The notes below the pieces were generated by a model that was given only the letters and a program-made list of their open reading frames with translations, was not told the DNA's origin and searched no databases. Of a stretch of 64,000 nt of DNA, positions 53,162-60,242 are shown one piece after another. The DNA is from Clostridium punense (lineage in GTDB: Bacteria; Bacillota; Clostridia; Clostridiales; Clostridiaceae): NCBI RefSeq assembly GCF_017874425.1, contig NZ_JAGGLL010000021.1, positions 32,262 to 96,261 of the forward strand, in the 5' to 3' direction. How positions within the stretch are numbered: position 1 is the first letter of the stretch; each line of letters opens with the position of its first letter. A program made the position numbers and the translations under genes.

Positions 53162-53578
53162 GTGAAGAAGTCTATATGTACCTTTGGGAATGGATTCACC
53201 ATGAAACCTAAGATCATTCCTAATCTTCATACTGATTTTCTTTTTACTTATATAGTCTATACCTTTGGTTGGATTGCAGCTGCTATTTTAATTACACTAA
53301 TTGTAGTATTTATTCTAAAAATCATTACTGTAGCAAAGGTTACTAAGAATGCTTACGGAAAGCTCATAGTTTCTGGTTTTATTGCAGTTTTAACTACAGA
53401 GTTTTTACTTAACATTGGAATGAACTTTGGAATTGCTCCCATTGTTGGTATCAGTCTTCCTTTTATGAGTTTTTGGTGTTCCCAGTTACTTATTAATATG
53501 ACTATAGTAGGGCTAATTTTAAGTGTTTACAGAAGAAAAGACCTAACTCATAATATGGCTAAGAGTGAAGTAATTTAA
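53162..53578 (+). pseudogene. C-terminal remnant of a FtsW/RodA/SpoVE (SEDS) protein
   Basis: The 138-codon frame contains KIIPNLHTDFLFTYIVYTFG, then KNAYGKLIVSGFIAVLTTEF and LLNIGMNFGIAPIVGISLPF MSFW. These are the last third of a SEDS glycan polymerase (IPexHTDFIFs...; NIGMNxGxxPxTGxPLPFxSYGGS). About 250 N-terminal residues are absent, and the GTG start lacks a Shine-Dalgarno. In the final motif SYGGS reads SFWCS. It is a decayed fragment. Confidence 0.8.
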
Positions 53579-53584
53579 CTTATT

Positions 53585-53625
53585 TTTTCCCAAAACACTA
53601 ACGCTTGTAATTTTGCAGGCGTTAG
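53585..53625 (+). terminator. Hairpin after the SEDS remnant
   Basis: ACTAACGC/GCGTTAGT stem with a 14-nt loop, 9 bp after the stop. The T-run is weak (CTTCCTATAG), so termination may be poor. Confidence 0.5.
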
Positions 53626-53686
53626 TCTTCCTATAGTCTTTACTCACTCTATAGATTAGCACATTATAAGAAAATACAAACAGCAT

Positions 53687-54061
53687 TTATTCTTCATTGT
53701 GACTAAAACTAATTACTTTAGTACCCATAGGACTTGTTAGCACAGTAACAGTTTCAATACCTCCTGGTGGATTATGAGCACCTGTAAAAGTTTCAACCTG
53801 AACTATTATTTCATATTCAAATTTTTCAGGTGTCTTTTTAATACTTATAATTTTTGCATCATATAGATCAAATTGTTTAGAGTATCCATAATACTCATCC
53901 ACTGAATTTGAGATATATGGGTATAAAAAACATAGCAAACTTCCTTTATATAATTCTTGCTGGATTATATCCTTATCAATGTTAGTAGAAATATCTTTTG
54001 AATAAACATTCTTAGGAATTAAACATATCATTAATAACACTAAAACAATTAATTTTTTCAT
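53687..54061 (-). CDS. Secreted DUF3888 family protein
   Basis: A 124-residue protein with an N-terminal signal peptide (KKLIVLVLLMICLIPKNVYS, cleavage likely after about residue 21). The DUF3888 core follows: LLCFLYPYISNSVDEYYGYS, LYDAKIISIKKTPEKFEYEI and VQVETFTGAHNPPGGIETVT. The family is extracytoplasmic and of unknown function in Bacillus and Clostridium. AAGGAGTGAT precedes the ATG. It is a single gene. Confidence 0.88.
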   Translation of the reverse strand: MKKLIVLVLLMICLIPKNVYSKDISTNIDKDIIQQELYKGSLLCFLYPYISNSVDEYYGYSKQFDLYDAKIISIKKTPEKFEYEIIVQVETFTGAHNPPGGIETVTVLTSPMGTKVISFSHNEE

Positions 54062-54204
54062 AAAATCACTCCTTATTGCAATATAGTTTAAGTAATAAGG
54101 AATTAATTTATTAGAAGTTCAGAATATTTTACTTGAACGTAGAGAAAGCTTTAATCAAAATAGTCTAACAGTTAAAATAGCTTTAGATTTTATGTGACAT
54201 GGCA

Positions 54205-54320
54205 ATAAACCACTGAGATAACTAACCAAAGCTTGCAGCTCCTTGATGTTATCTTAGTGGTTTTATCTTTTAGTAGCTATATTGAGCTTTAAAACATTGA
54301 AATACTGTGATTAAGTCGTT
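54205..54320 (+). repeat. Hairpin repeat family, copy 3
   Basis: AAACCACTGAGATAACTAAC...GTTATCTTAGTGGTTTT; compensating changes keep the stem paired (ACCACTGAGATAAC with GTTATCTTAGTGGT). Conserved tail TTTTAGTAGCTATATTGAGC...AAAACATTGAAATACTGTGATTAAGTCG. Confidence 0.85.
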
Positions 54321-54339
54321 TATGTTCTCTGCTCATAAA

Positions 54340-54424
54340 TTTAAAATTAAGTTTAAACATCTACCATTAGCATACCTTCTTGTCTAATTTCAAAATAAGA
54401 TATGATTCTAACCTCTTTATCTAC
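54340..54424 (-). pseudogene. C-terminal fragment of a carbon-nitrogen hydrolase
   Basis: Encodes VDKEVRIISYFEIRQEGMLM VDV then a stop, about 92% identical in DNA to 49759-49843. Only the tail is left. Confidence 0.75.
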
Positions 54425-54660
54425 CCCAAATTTTCTTAAAATATTGTTAGTCCAGCTAAGACTTGAGTGCAGTGAAATCTTTAGATGTGTAGTGTCTACA
54501 GATAATGCTCCTCATAGTTGCTACTCACATTTTCTTAAACTATTCCAAATAGATGCAAAGTATTAATTTTACATATCTTAAAAAATTTTGAACATATGTT
54601 TGTATATCCGTTATTTTCCTGTCAACACTATAGATATACCTTATGGAAAGGACTGATTCT

Positions 54661-55584
54661 ATGCAGTATAATAGTATTATGGAAGGTTATTTCATAAAAG
54701 AAGATTCAAATAAATATGAAGATTTTTTGTTGAAACCTAAAAATGATTTTGTGTTTAAAAAGATTTTTGGTGATGTAAAAAACAAAGACTTATTAATTTC
54801 TCTTTTAAATTCTATTCTAAGCGATAAAGTTAATGATGTAACAATTTTAAATTCTGAATTACCTAAAGAGAACATTGAAGATAAAAAAAGTGTTTTAGAT
54901 GTAAGAGCTGTAACAGATGCCGGTTATCACATAGATATAGAGATTCAAGTTTTAAGAACTGTTTCTATGCCAGAAAGAAGCCTTTATTACTGGTCAAAGC
55001 TCTACATAGAACAAATTGCTGTGGGTGAAAGTTACAAAAAACTTAAGAAGACCATAGCCATTAACATTGTTGATTATGACTGTATAAATACTAACAAATA
55101 TCATAATATATTTCATATTATGGAAGATGAAACAAAGCTAAAGTTAACAGAGGTTCTAGAAATTCACTTTATTGAACTGAGGAAGCTTAAAAATATTAAT
55201 ACTATAGATAAATTGTCTCAGTGGATGAATTTTATAAAAGGCGATTCAAAGGAGGTTATTTTAGAAATGGCTAAGGTAAATAGTGACATAGAAAAAGCTT
55301 ATGATATTTTGAGAACTATGAGTCAAGATAGGGAGACTCGTGCCCTCTACCTTTCAAGAGAAATGGCTCTTCATGATGAAGCAACTAGACGTGAGGAAGC
55401 TTTGGAAGAAGGTGTTGAAATAGGAAGAACTACTCTTTTGATAAAGCTGCTAAAAAAAAGGTTTAAGGATTTTTCAAAGGATATGGAAGAAAAGATAAAA
55501 AAACTTCCAGAAGATAAATTTGAGGTTTTATCTCTTGACATTTTTGAATTGAAAACTATAGAAGATATCTATAAATATATCTAG
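54661..55584 (+). CDS. Rpn/PDDEXK_2 family recombination-promoting nuclease
   Basis: A 307-residue protein: LLKPKNDFVFKKIFGDVKNK at the N-terminus, nuclease core SVLDVRAVTDAGYHIDIEIQ (D...E-x-Q of the PD-(D/E)XK fold, about 76-95), LYYWSKLYIEQIAVGESYKK, and a C-terminal EALEEGVEIGRTTLLIKLLK region followed by helices. It is the full-length layout of Rpn proteins, which cut DNA and raise recombination. ATG at 54661 is preferred because AAAGGA lies 8 nt before it. An ATG six codons upstream has none. It lies amid repeats and relics. Confidence 0.9.
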   Translation: MQYNSIMEGYFIKEDSNKYEDFLLKPKNDFVFKKIFGDVKNKDLLISLLNSILSDKVNDVTILNSELPKENIEDKKSVLDVRAVTDAGYHIDIEIQVLRTVSMPERSLYYWSKLYIEQIAVGESYKKLKKTIAINIVDYDCINTNKYHNIFHIMEDETKLKLTEVLEIHFIELRKLKNINTIDKLSQWMNFIKGDSKEVILEMAKVNSDIEKAYDILRTMSQDRETRALYLSREMALHDEATRREEALEEGVEIGRTTLLIKLLKKRFKDFSKDMEEKIKKLPEDKFEVLSLDIFELKTIEDIYKYI

Positions 55585-55815
55585 GCGAAAATATATAACT
55601 GCAGTAAATCTAGCTGCAGTTTCTTTATTTTACTAATTTGACATTAAATAAAAATCCACTTCATTACATTACTTGTAAACATATTAAAATGCTTATAAAA
55701 ACTAATTAAGCTATCATCACATTGCTTCTATTTCATCTTCAAATTTTACTAAAACATCATCAGCTCCTACCCAACCAATAAATAACATTTACTGTTATTC
55801 TTTATAAAAGCTTTT

Positions 55816-56010
55816 AGGCATCTGAAAATAAATAACAAGTCAAAGATGTGAATACTATTTTGTGTTCACAAGCAAGCTTGTGTTCACAAGCAAGCTTGTG
55901 CAGACAAGGAAACAGGTTCCGCAGATAGTTGAGCTATCAAAGGGTTCTGTTGACGCAGTATAGCACAAAATAGACGAGCATATTGACTCACTTATTTTTT
56001 GAAGATGCCT
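55816..56010. mobile_element. MITE-like element, 195 bp
   Basis: The ends are inverted: AGGCATCTGAAAATAAATAA CAAGTCAA...CTATTTTGTG on the left, and on the complement of the right AGGCATCTTCAAAAAATAAG TGAGTCAA...CTATTTTGTG, about 50 bp with mismatches. The interior has a tandem TGTGTTCACAAGCAAGCT pair and no transposase. Related pieces lie at 17637-17656 (one end) and 61785-61855 (interior). No target-site duplication is certain. Confidence 0.75.
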
Positions 56011-56031
56011 TATATGAAAAAACCCCTTGTC

Positions 56032-56428
56032 ATCTGGCATTTTCTCACTAGTTATACTTGCTTCTTTAGGGTATTCATTAAATAACAACATAAAACCTCC
56101 TACATTCTCCTTTTAAAGTTGACCTTAAACTTATATTAATAATATGTTTCTTTAAACTTTTAATGCTAGTTATTAAGGGTTTTATTTTATATGTTTTACT
56201 TAACTTAGGACAAGGCAATAAACAGCTAAGACTTCAACATAATGAAGGCTTTAGCTGTTAATTTCCTCACTATTAGTTGAGGTAAATTTTTAAGACCTAT
56301 AAAATTAAGCCACTGAGAAAACTCCGTAAGGGCTTGTGGCTCCTTGGTATTTTCTTAGTGGCTTCTTATTTTAGTAAGTATACTAAGTTTTAAAACATTC
56401 AAATACTATAATTAAGTCACTTCTTAAG
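56032..56428. repeat. Segmental duplication, copy B (matches 52665-53058)
   Basis: Copy of the GNAT 5' end, its upstream region and a hairpin repeat. It encodes MLLFNEYPKEASITSEKMP before diverging next to the MITE. Confidence 0.85.
56307..56428 (+). repeat. Hairpin repeat family, copy 4
   Basis: AAGCCACTGAGAAAACTCCG...TATTTTCTTAGTGGCTT, then tail TTTTAGTAAGTATACTAAGT...AAAACATTCAAATACTATAATTAAGTCACTTCTTAA. Confidence 0.88.
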
Positions 56429-56502
56429 AAAGTAGCGACTTAACTAATCCTATATTAAAGCTTACTAACATTTTAAAAACACTATATTTAAAGAAATAAT
56501 TA

Positions 56503-56511
56503 TGATATACT
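56503..56511 (+). promoter_or_regulatory. Extended -10 promoter of the small-ORF locus
   Basis: TGATATACT is an extended -10 element (TGn + TATACT). The -35 region is poor (TATATT at 56483), which fits a TG-dependent promoter. Transcription would begin near 56518, just before the first leader hairpin. Confidence 0.55.
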
Positions 56512-56517
56512 TATTCG

Positions 56518-56617
56518 GTAAAATAATCCGTAGAAGTGGATGGCTACGGTGGTTGTACGTTTTCCACCTTGGGCTATTGGTGAAGTCTCATCATAGCTTA
56601 AGGGGGTGGTATTGGAT
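56518..56617 (+). ncRNA. Structured leader RNA of the small-ORF locus
   Basis: Three consecutive hairpins: CCGTAG/CTACGG (56528-56549), GGTGG/CCACC (56548-56568) and GGGCTAT...ATAGCTTAAG with an inner TGGTGA/TCATCA stem (56571-56602). They are followed by AAGGGGGTGG. The base GGGCTATTGG (56571-56580) is exactly complementary to CCAATAGCCC at 56819-56828 in the 3' region. I cannot match it to a known riboswitch. Confidence 0.55.
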
Positions 56618-56779
56618 ATGCCAGAACTAGTGGTAAAAAGTATAGTCATTGTTTATATTATCAAAATGATATTAAAACATAATCTTTTTATTTCGACTCT
56701 AAAAATCAAGGTTAAACTTCTTGGTTTAGACATAGAAATTAGTAGCAAAGAGAAAAAGCACCCATCCGACAAAGAATAG
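56618..56779 (+). CDS. 53-residue hydrophobic/basic small protein, candidate type I toxin
   Basis: MPELVVKSIVIVYIIKMILK opens a peptide with one membrane-spanning stretch (about 5-19), a basic middle (KIKVKLLGLDIEI) and a charged tail (SSKEKKHPSDKE). The ATG is 8 nt after GGGGGTGG; an in-frame TTG two codons earlier is too close. Its compact transcript has a structured leader, a 10-bp 5'-3' complementarity and a terminator. This is the build of type I toxin mRNAs, but no homology is known to me and no antisense RNA promoter was located. Confidence 0.6.
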   Translation: MPELVVKSIVIVYIIKMILKHNLFISTLKIKVKLLGLDIEISSKEKKHPSDKE

Positions 56780-56850
56780 TGCTTTCATCTCTTATTTAAC
56801 GTAAATTCAGTTAAAAATCCAATAGCCCTAAAACTAAAAACGTTCTAGGA

Positions 56851-56880
56851 TAGCTTAGTGTTAGCGCACTAAGCTTTTCT
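56851..56880 (+). terminator. Terminator of the small-ORF locus
   Basis: AGCTTAGTG/CACTAAGCT perfect 9-bp stem, 6-nt loop, then TTTTCTT. The predicted transcript is about 360 nt. Confidence 0.9.
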
Positions 56881-56934
56881 TATTTATATTATATCATAGA
56901 CTCTTTGAAAATAAACCTATAATTTTTTATAATT

Positions 56935-57087
56935 TCATTTATCATATTGCATTGAATCTAAATCAATCTCATTATTAGATACTTGCCCACTCATCATTCT
57001 TTGTATGTATTTATCATTACACATTACTACTCTTTCTTGTAAATCCTACTGTAATATTCGTAAGGTAACTTTTTTACCATATAACAT
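56935..57087 (-). pseudogene. N-terminal relic of a GNAT acetyltransferase
   Basis: After a GGGGGGAG site and ATG the minus strand reads MLYGKKVTLRILQ, then an in-frame TAG, then DLQERVVMCNDKYIQRMMSG and QVSNNEIDLDSMQYDK and a stop. MLYGxKVxLRxLExxDLxxxVxWxND is the usual GNAT N-terminus, so this gene has acquired a nonsense change and lost its catalytic half. Confidence 0.6.
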
Positions 57088-57211
57088 ACTCTCCCCCCTA
57101 TGGTTACTTTCTTGTAATATATAAATCATTAAATTCATTATCAAAAACTACAACAATACTTCGCATTCATTTACATTTATGTAGTAAATTGCAATAGAAT
57201 TACTATTGTAA

Positions 57212-57847
57212 TTACAGATATTCTGAAGGATTGTTCAAAATTTCTTGAAAAGCATTAAAAAATTGTCCAACATGTATTCCGTCAACTAATGCATGATGTG
57301 CCTGTACAGAAAGTGGCAACTTAATTTTTCCGCCTTCTTCAAAGTACTTCCCCCATGATATCCTTGGTATACTGTCAACTGGTTTCATATGAATTGGATG
57401 AGTAATACTAGTAAATGTAACCCAAGGAACACTTGTTACATACAATAAATCATCACGCCCAGGTTCATCTTCTATACTAATATTATTTTTTACCTTCTCA
57501 ATTTCGTTTAGTGTATTGTTTTTAAACCTCTTAAATTCCTCTGTAAAGTTTGATGTACAGAAACTAAATACTTCCTCCTGTGCCATTACAGTAAAAGAAG
57601 GGCTTACAATTTCATGTTCAATAACCTTGTCTTCCCTTATCCTAAATCTAAATTCTTTTATACTATTCGCTGTCTTTGTAGCAGTATATAATAGTGATAT
57701 AAAAAATGGTAGTTCTTTTTCTATTATATATTTGTAAAAATTAGAAATATCAAGGTTTCCACAAATACTAAAATGCGGATAATCTAATTGTTTAAAGTAA
57801 TTATAATGGTCTTTTCTCTTCCAATTTTCTATGTCTATATATTTCAT
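57212..57847 (-). CDS. CAT-like acetyltransferase
   Basis: A 211-residue member of the chloramphenicol acetyltransferase family: catalytic QAHHALVDGIHVGQF (His about 186), SPSFTVMAQEEVFSF and SVPWVTFTSITHP substrate-pocket segments, and WGKYFEEGGKIKLPLSVQ. It is only distantly like the CAT at 43.5 kb, and several binding-pocket residues differ, so chloramphenicol may not be its substrate. ATG at 57847 lies 11 nt after GGAGGG; a GTG four codons earlier abuts that site. A short repeat sits just upstream. Confidence 0.88.
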   Translation of the reverse strand: MKYIDIENWKRKDHYNYFKQLDYPHFSICGNLDISNFYKYIIEKELPFFISLLYTATKTANSIKEFRFRIREDKVIEHEIVSPSFTVMAQEEVFSFCTSNFTEEFKRFKNNTLNEIEKVKNNISIEDEPGRDDLLYVTSVPWVTFTSITHPIHMKPVDSIPRISWGKYFEEGGKIKLPLSVQAHHALVDGIHVGQFFNAFQEILNNPSEYL

Positions 57848-57897
57848 TAACTTTGTCACCCTCCATTAGAATTTTAAAATCTGCTGATGAACAATAT

Positions 57898-57957
57898 TTC
57901 ATTAGTCTGACTTTAAATAAAAACTTCTACGTTATTATACTAATCCTATTTTACCAT
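57898..57957. repeat. Short dispersed repeat (also at 55629 and 60001)
   Basis: Consensus TTACTAATTTGAC-TTAAATAAAA-TTCTA followed about 20 bp later by CTAATTTTACCAT. Copies: 55629-55659 (left part only), 57898-57957 and 60001-60061. Confidence 0.6.
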
Positions 57958-58109
57958 GACTCATTATAACAATATATCCATTAAATCCAATTAGTTGAAG
58001 GTAAATAAAAAATCCAGTACAATTTCTTGCTACGACTTAAACAATGTAAAAGCTTTTTCTGGAAATTACCTACCAATTATTTATGTCAAAATTTTAAGAT
58101 ACATATGAA

Positions 58110-58231
58110 TAAGCCACTGAGAAAACTACTCAAGGACTTGTGTTTCCTTCATATTTTCTTAGTGGCTTCATCTTTTAGTAAGGATATTAGGTTTTAAAAT
58201 ATTCAAATACTATAATTAAGTCGCTTCTTAA
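58110..58231 (+). repeat. Hairpin repeat family, copy 5
   Basis: AAGCCACTGAGAAAACTACT...ATATTTTCTTAGTGGCTT, then tail TTTTAGTAAGGATATTAGGT TTTAAAATATTCAAATACTATAATTAAGTCGCTTCTTAA. Almost identical to copy 4 over the tail. Confidence 0.88.
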
Positions 58232-58322
58232 AAATCAGCTCACAAACCATTATGCTAACACCAATATCCCCTTATCCGGCCATATAGTTATCTCTGTTAT
58301 TACTTTATACTATACAGCTTTG

Positions 58323-59483
58323 TTAATTAAATAATTTGCTAATACTTTCAGTAGCATCTAATAAATGTGCTATTGAGGTTCCTTTATTTAGGCAGTCTAT
58401 TACATTAGCAATAAAACCAGAAAGGTCAACCTCATTCAACCATTTTGCTTCTTTTACATCATTAGGTATATAACTTAAATTAGTTGAGTATACCTTTTCA
58501 ATTAAGCCAGACTCATAAAATTTATTAAATTTTGCAACACCCTCTGTGAATAGTGCGAAGGTTGTTGCTATAAATATTTTATTTGCCCCACGTTTTTTCA
58601 CTTCCATTACAATATCAAAAATCGATTCACCAGAAGAAATCATATCATCAATAATTAATATATTTTGACCTTCAATATTTCTTCCCATATACTCATGCTG
58701 TACAATGGGATTCTTGCCTGATACTACTTTAGAATAATCCCTTCTCTTGTAGAATAACCCTATATCAAGCCCTAAAACACTAGAATAATATATAGCTCTA
58801 TCCATTGCACCAGTATCTGGACTTATAACAAGAAATTTATTTTTATCTTTAATAAGTTCTCCTTCTTCATTAATTATAGCTTTAACGATTTCATATGTAG
58901 GATATAAGTTATCAAATGATATTAGTGGTATAGAATTTTGAACATTAGGATCATGGGCATCAAAAGTAATAATATCGTCAACACCAAGCCTCTCAAGTTC
59001 TTGTAAAGCAATAGCACAATCTAAAGATTCTCTCCCTTTTCTCCTATGTTGGCGGCTAGAATACAAAAGTGGCATGATTACAGTTATTTTTTTTGCCTTC
59101 CCACCTAATGCTGATAAAACTCTCTTAATATCTTGAAAATGATCATCAGGACTTTTATGATTCTTAAAACCATGCATTTCATATGTACAACTATAGTTAC
59201 CAACATCACATATAATATATATATCCTTCCCTCTAACTGTATCTTCTAAAACAATTTTTCCTTCACCATTTGAGAATCTAATCTCCTTAACAGGTATCAG
59301 AAAGCTTTTCTGAACAGAGTTTGTATGATCTGTATTAATTCTCTGTCCAATTAAATAGTTGTTTATTTTTTCACATAGCTCCCTACTACTCTCTAATCCT
59401 ATTATCCCTATTTGTCCATAAGATACTACACTTTGTTTTGAATATGTTTTCATACAATTGTCGAGTATACACTCGACTTTCAC
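58323..59483 (-). CDS. prs: Ribose-phosphate pyrophosphokinase (PRPP synthetase)
   Basis: A 386-residue enzyme making PRPP from ribose 5-phosphate and ATP. Seen: the flexible-loop region YSSRQHRRKGRESLDCAIAL (about 145-165), FDAHDPNVQNS (about 177), SPDTGAMDRA (about 225) and the PRPP-binding loop ILIIDDMISSGESIFDIVME (about 280). It is about 70 residues longer than standard PrsA and has an N-terminal extension, so it is a paralogue-type PRPP synthetase. The GTG at 59483 is inside GAGAGGTG. The ATG at 59453 is the alternative start, separated from that site by a hairpin. Confidence 0.9.
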   Translation of the reverse strand: MKVECILDNCMKTYSKQSVVSYGQIGIIGLESSRELCEKINNYLIGQRINTDHTNSVQKSFLIPVKEIRFSNGEGKIVLEDTVRGKDIYIICDVGNYSCTYEMHGFKNHKSPDDHFQDIKRVLSALGGKAKKITVIMPLLYSSRQHRRKGRESLDCAIALQELERLGVDDIITFDAHDPNVQNSIPLISFDNLYPTYEIVKAIINEEGELIKDKNKFLVISPDTGAMDRAIYYSSVLGLDIGLFYKRRDYSKVVSGKNPIVQHEYMGRNIEGQNILIIDDMISSGESIFDIVMEVKKRGANKIFIATTFALFTEGVAKFNKFYESGLIEKVYSTNLSYIPNDVKEAKWLNEVDLSGFIANVIDCLNKGTSIAHLLDATESISKLFN

Positions 59484-59529
59484 CTCTCTTTCATTAGTAT
59501 GTGAGTGGGCTAAGTCTATCGCCCCTCAC
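59460..59529 (-). promoter_or_regulatory. Paired hairpins around the prs ribosome-binding site
   Basis: On the minus strand GTGAGGGGC...GCCCACTCAC forms a GC-rich hairpin (59501-59529). About 20 nt later the Shine-Dalgarno AAGAGAGGTG is followed by the perfect hairpin GTCGAGTGTATACTCGAC (59460-59477). Such GC-rich stems stand out in this AT-rich DNA and suggest control of translation or mRNA stability. Confidence 0.6.
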
Positions 59530-60242
59530 AAAATCCAACTACCCTACTAAGGCATTAGGTTCTTCATATAATTCTTAAATTACGTTCCAATAATAAGATA
59601 TATCTTTGGTGCTACAATATTATACTAACGCCACTTAATTCATAAGAAAAGTGTATCACACTTACCATTTTATTGCATTTGTTTCCAAAATACTTCCGTT
59701 AACTTTTATTTATAATATCGTATTATTCAACTTTCAAAGACCATTTATGTCACACTTTTATCAACTTTCTATAGTAATTGATTTTTCTTTGATTTCCGAT
59801 TGCACCAACAAAAATTGTAATTAAAGCCCCCAAAAATACATACCTGTAAAAAAATTCGGGTATCCTTTGATTTAATAAACCCAGGGCAATCATCAATATA
59901 AGGTTTAGAATGCATATAATAAGACCTATTTTTGAAACCTTATTTATTACTACCTCACTCCCTAAATAAAAATATGCATTATATTATAGTTGTTCACAAT
60001 ACTTTACTAATTTGACCTTAAATAAAACTTCTAAATCTATCTATCAACCTAATTTTACCATATAATTACAGTAGTAATATACATATACTTTTAGTTGCAT
60101 GAATGTGAAATAAAAATAAAAGCCAATCTACAGCTGGTAGTTTTTGCTGTAATCATGCTCCCAAGCTTTAACAGGTTTAACTTTTTAATATATTAGATTA
60201 TTCTTATCATTCAAGAAATTATTAATCATCATTCTCTTTATC
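59530..60242. other. Gap with a possible start-less small membrane ORF and a short repeat
   Basis: Contains the small frame 59750-59955 (minus) and a copy of the TTACTAATTTGAC repeat (60001-60061). The rest is AT-rich and featureless. Confidence 0.45.
59750..59955 (-). pseudogene. Small membrane-protein frame without a normal start codon
   Basis: The frame reads INKVSKIGLIICILNLILMI, ALGLLNQRIPEFFYRYVFLG, ALITIFVGAIGNQRKINYYR KLIKV. It has two hydrophobic segments and a basic tail, as a real small membrane protein would. AGGGAGTGAGG lies upstream, but the codons after it are GTA GTA ATA, not ATG, GTG or TTG, so either a rare start is used or the gene has lost its start. Confidence 0.4.

Larger units (their letters stand above)
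54062..54660. other. Repeat and relic region before the second Rpn gene
   Basis: Contains hairpin repeat copy 3 (54205-54320) and the tail of a carbon-nitrogen hydrolase on the minus strand (54340-54424). Between 54425 and 54500 about 75 bp interrupt the similarity to the 49.8 kb copy, and an AATGCTCCTC match resumes near 54503. Confidence 0.55.
55585..56502. other. Repeat-only interval
   Basis: Holds a TTACTAATTTGAC-type short repeat (55629-55659), the MITE (55816-56010), duplication copy B (56032-56428) and hairpin repeat copy 4 (56307-56428). There is no intact gene. A short frame beginning MLLFNEYPKEASITSEKMPD on the minus strand is only the duplicated GNAT 5' end running into the MITE. 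Confidence 0.7.
57848..58322. other. Repeat-bearing gap
   Basis: Includes a TTACTAATTTGAC-type repeat (57898-57957) and hairpin repeat copy 5 (58110-58231). Nothing else recognised. Confidence 0.55.

Noticed and set aside
53587..53600. Hairpin after the SEDS remnant as a member of the five-copy repeat family
   Set aside because: The arm sequence (ACTAACGC) and the tail differ. It is an ordinary hairpin.
55855..56091. 78-codon minus-strand frame starting MLLFNEYPKEASITSEKMPD
   Set aside because: Chimera of the duplicated GNAT 5' end and the MITE interior, not an independent gene.
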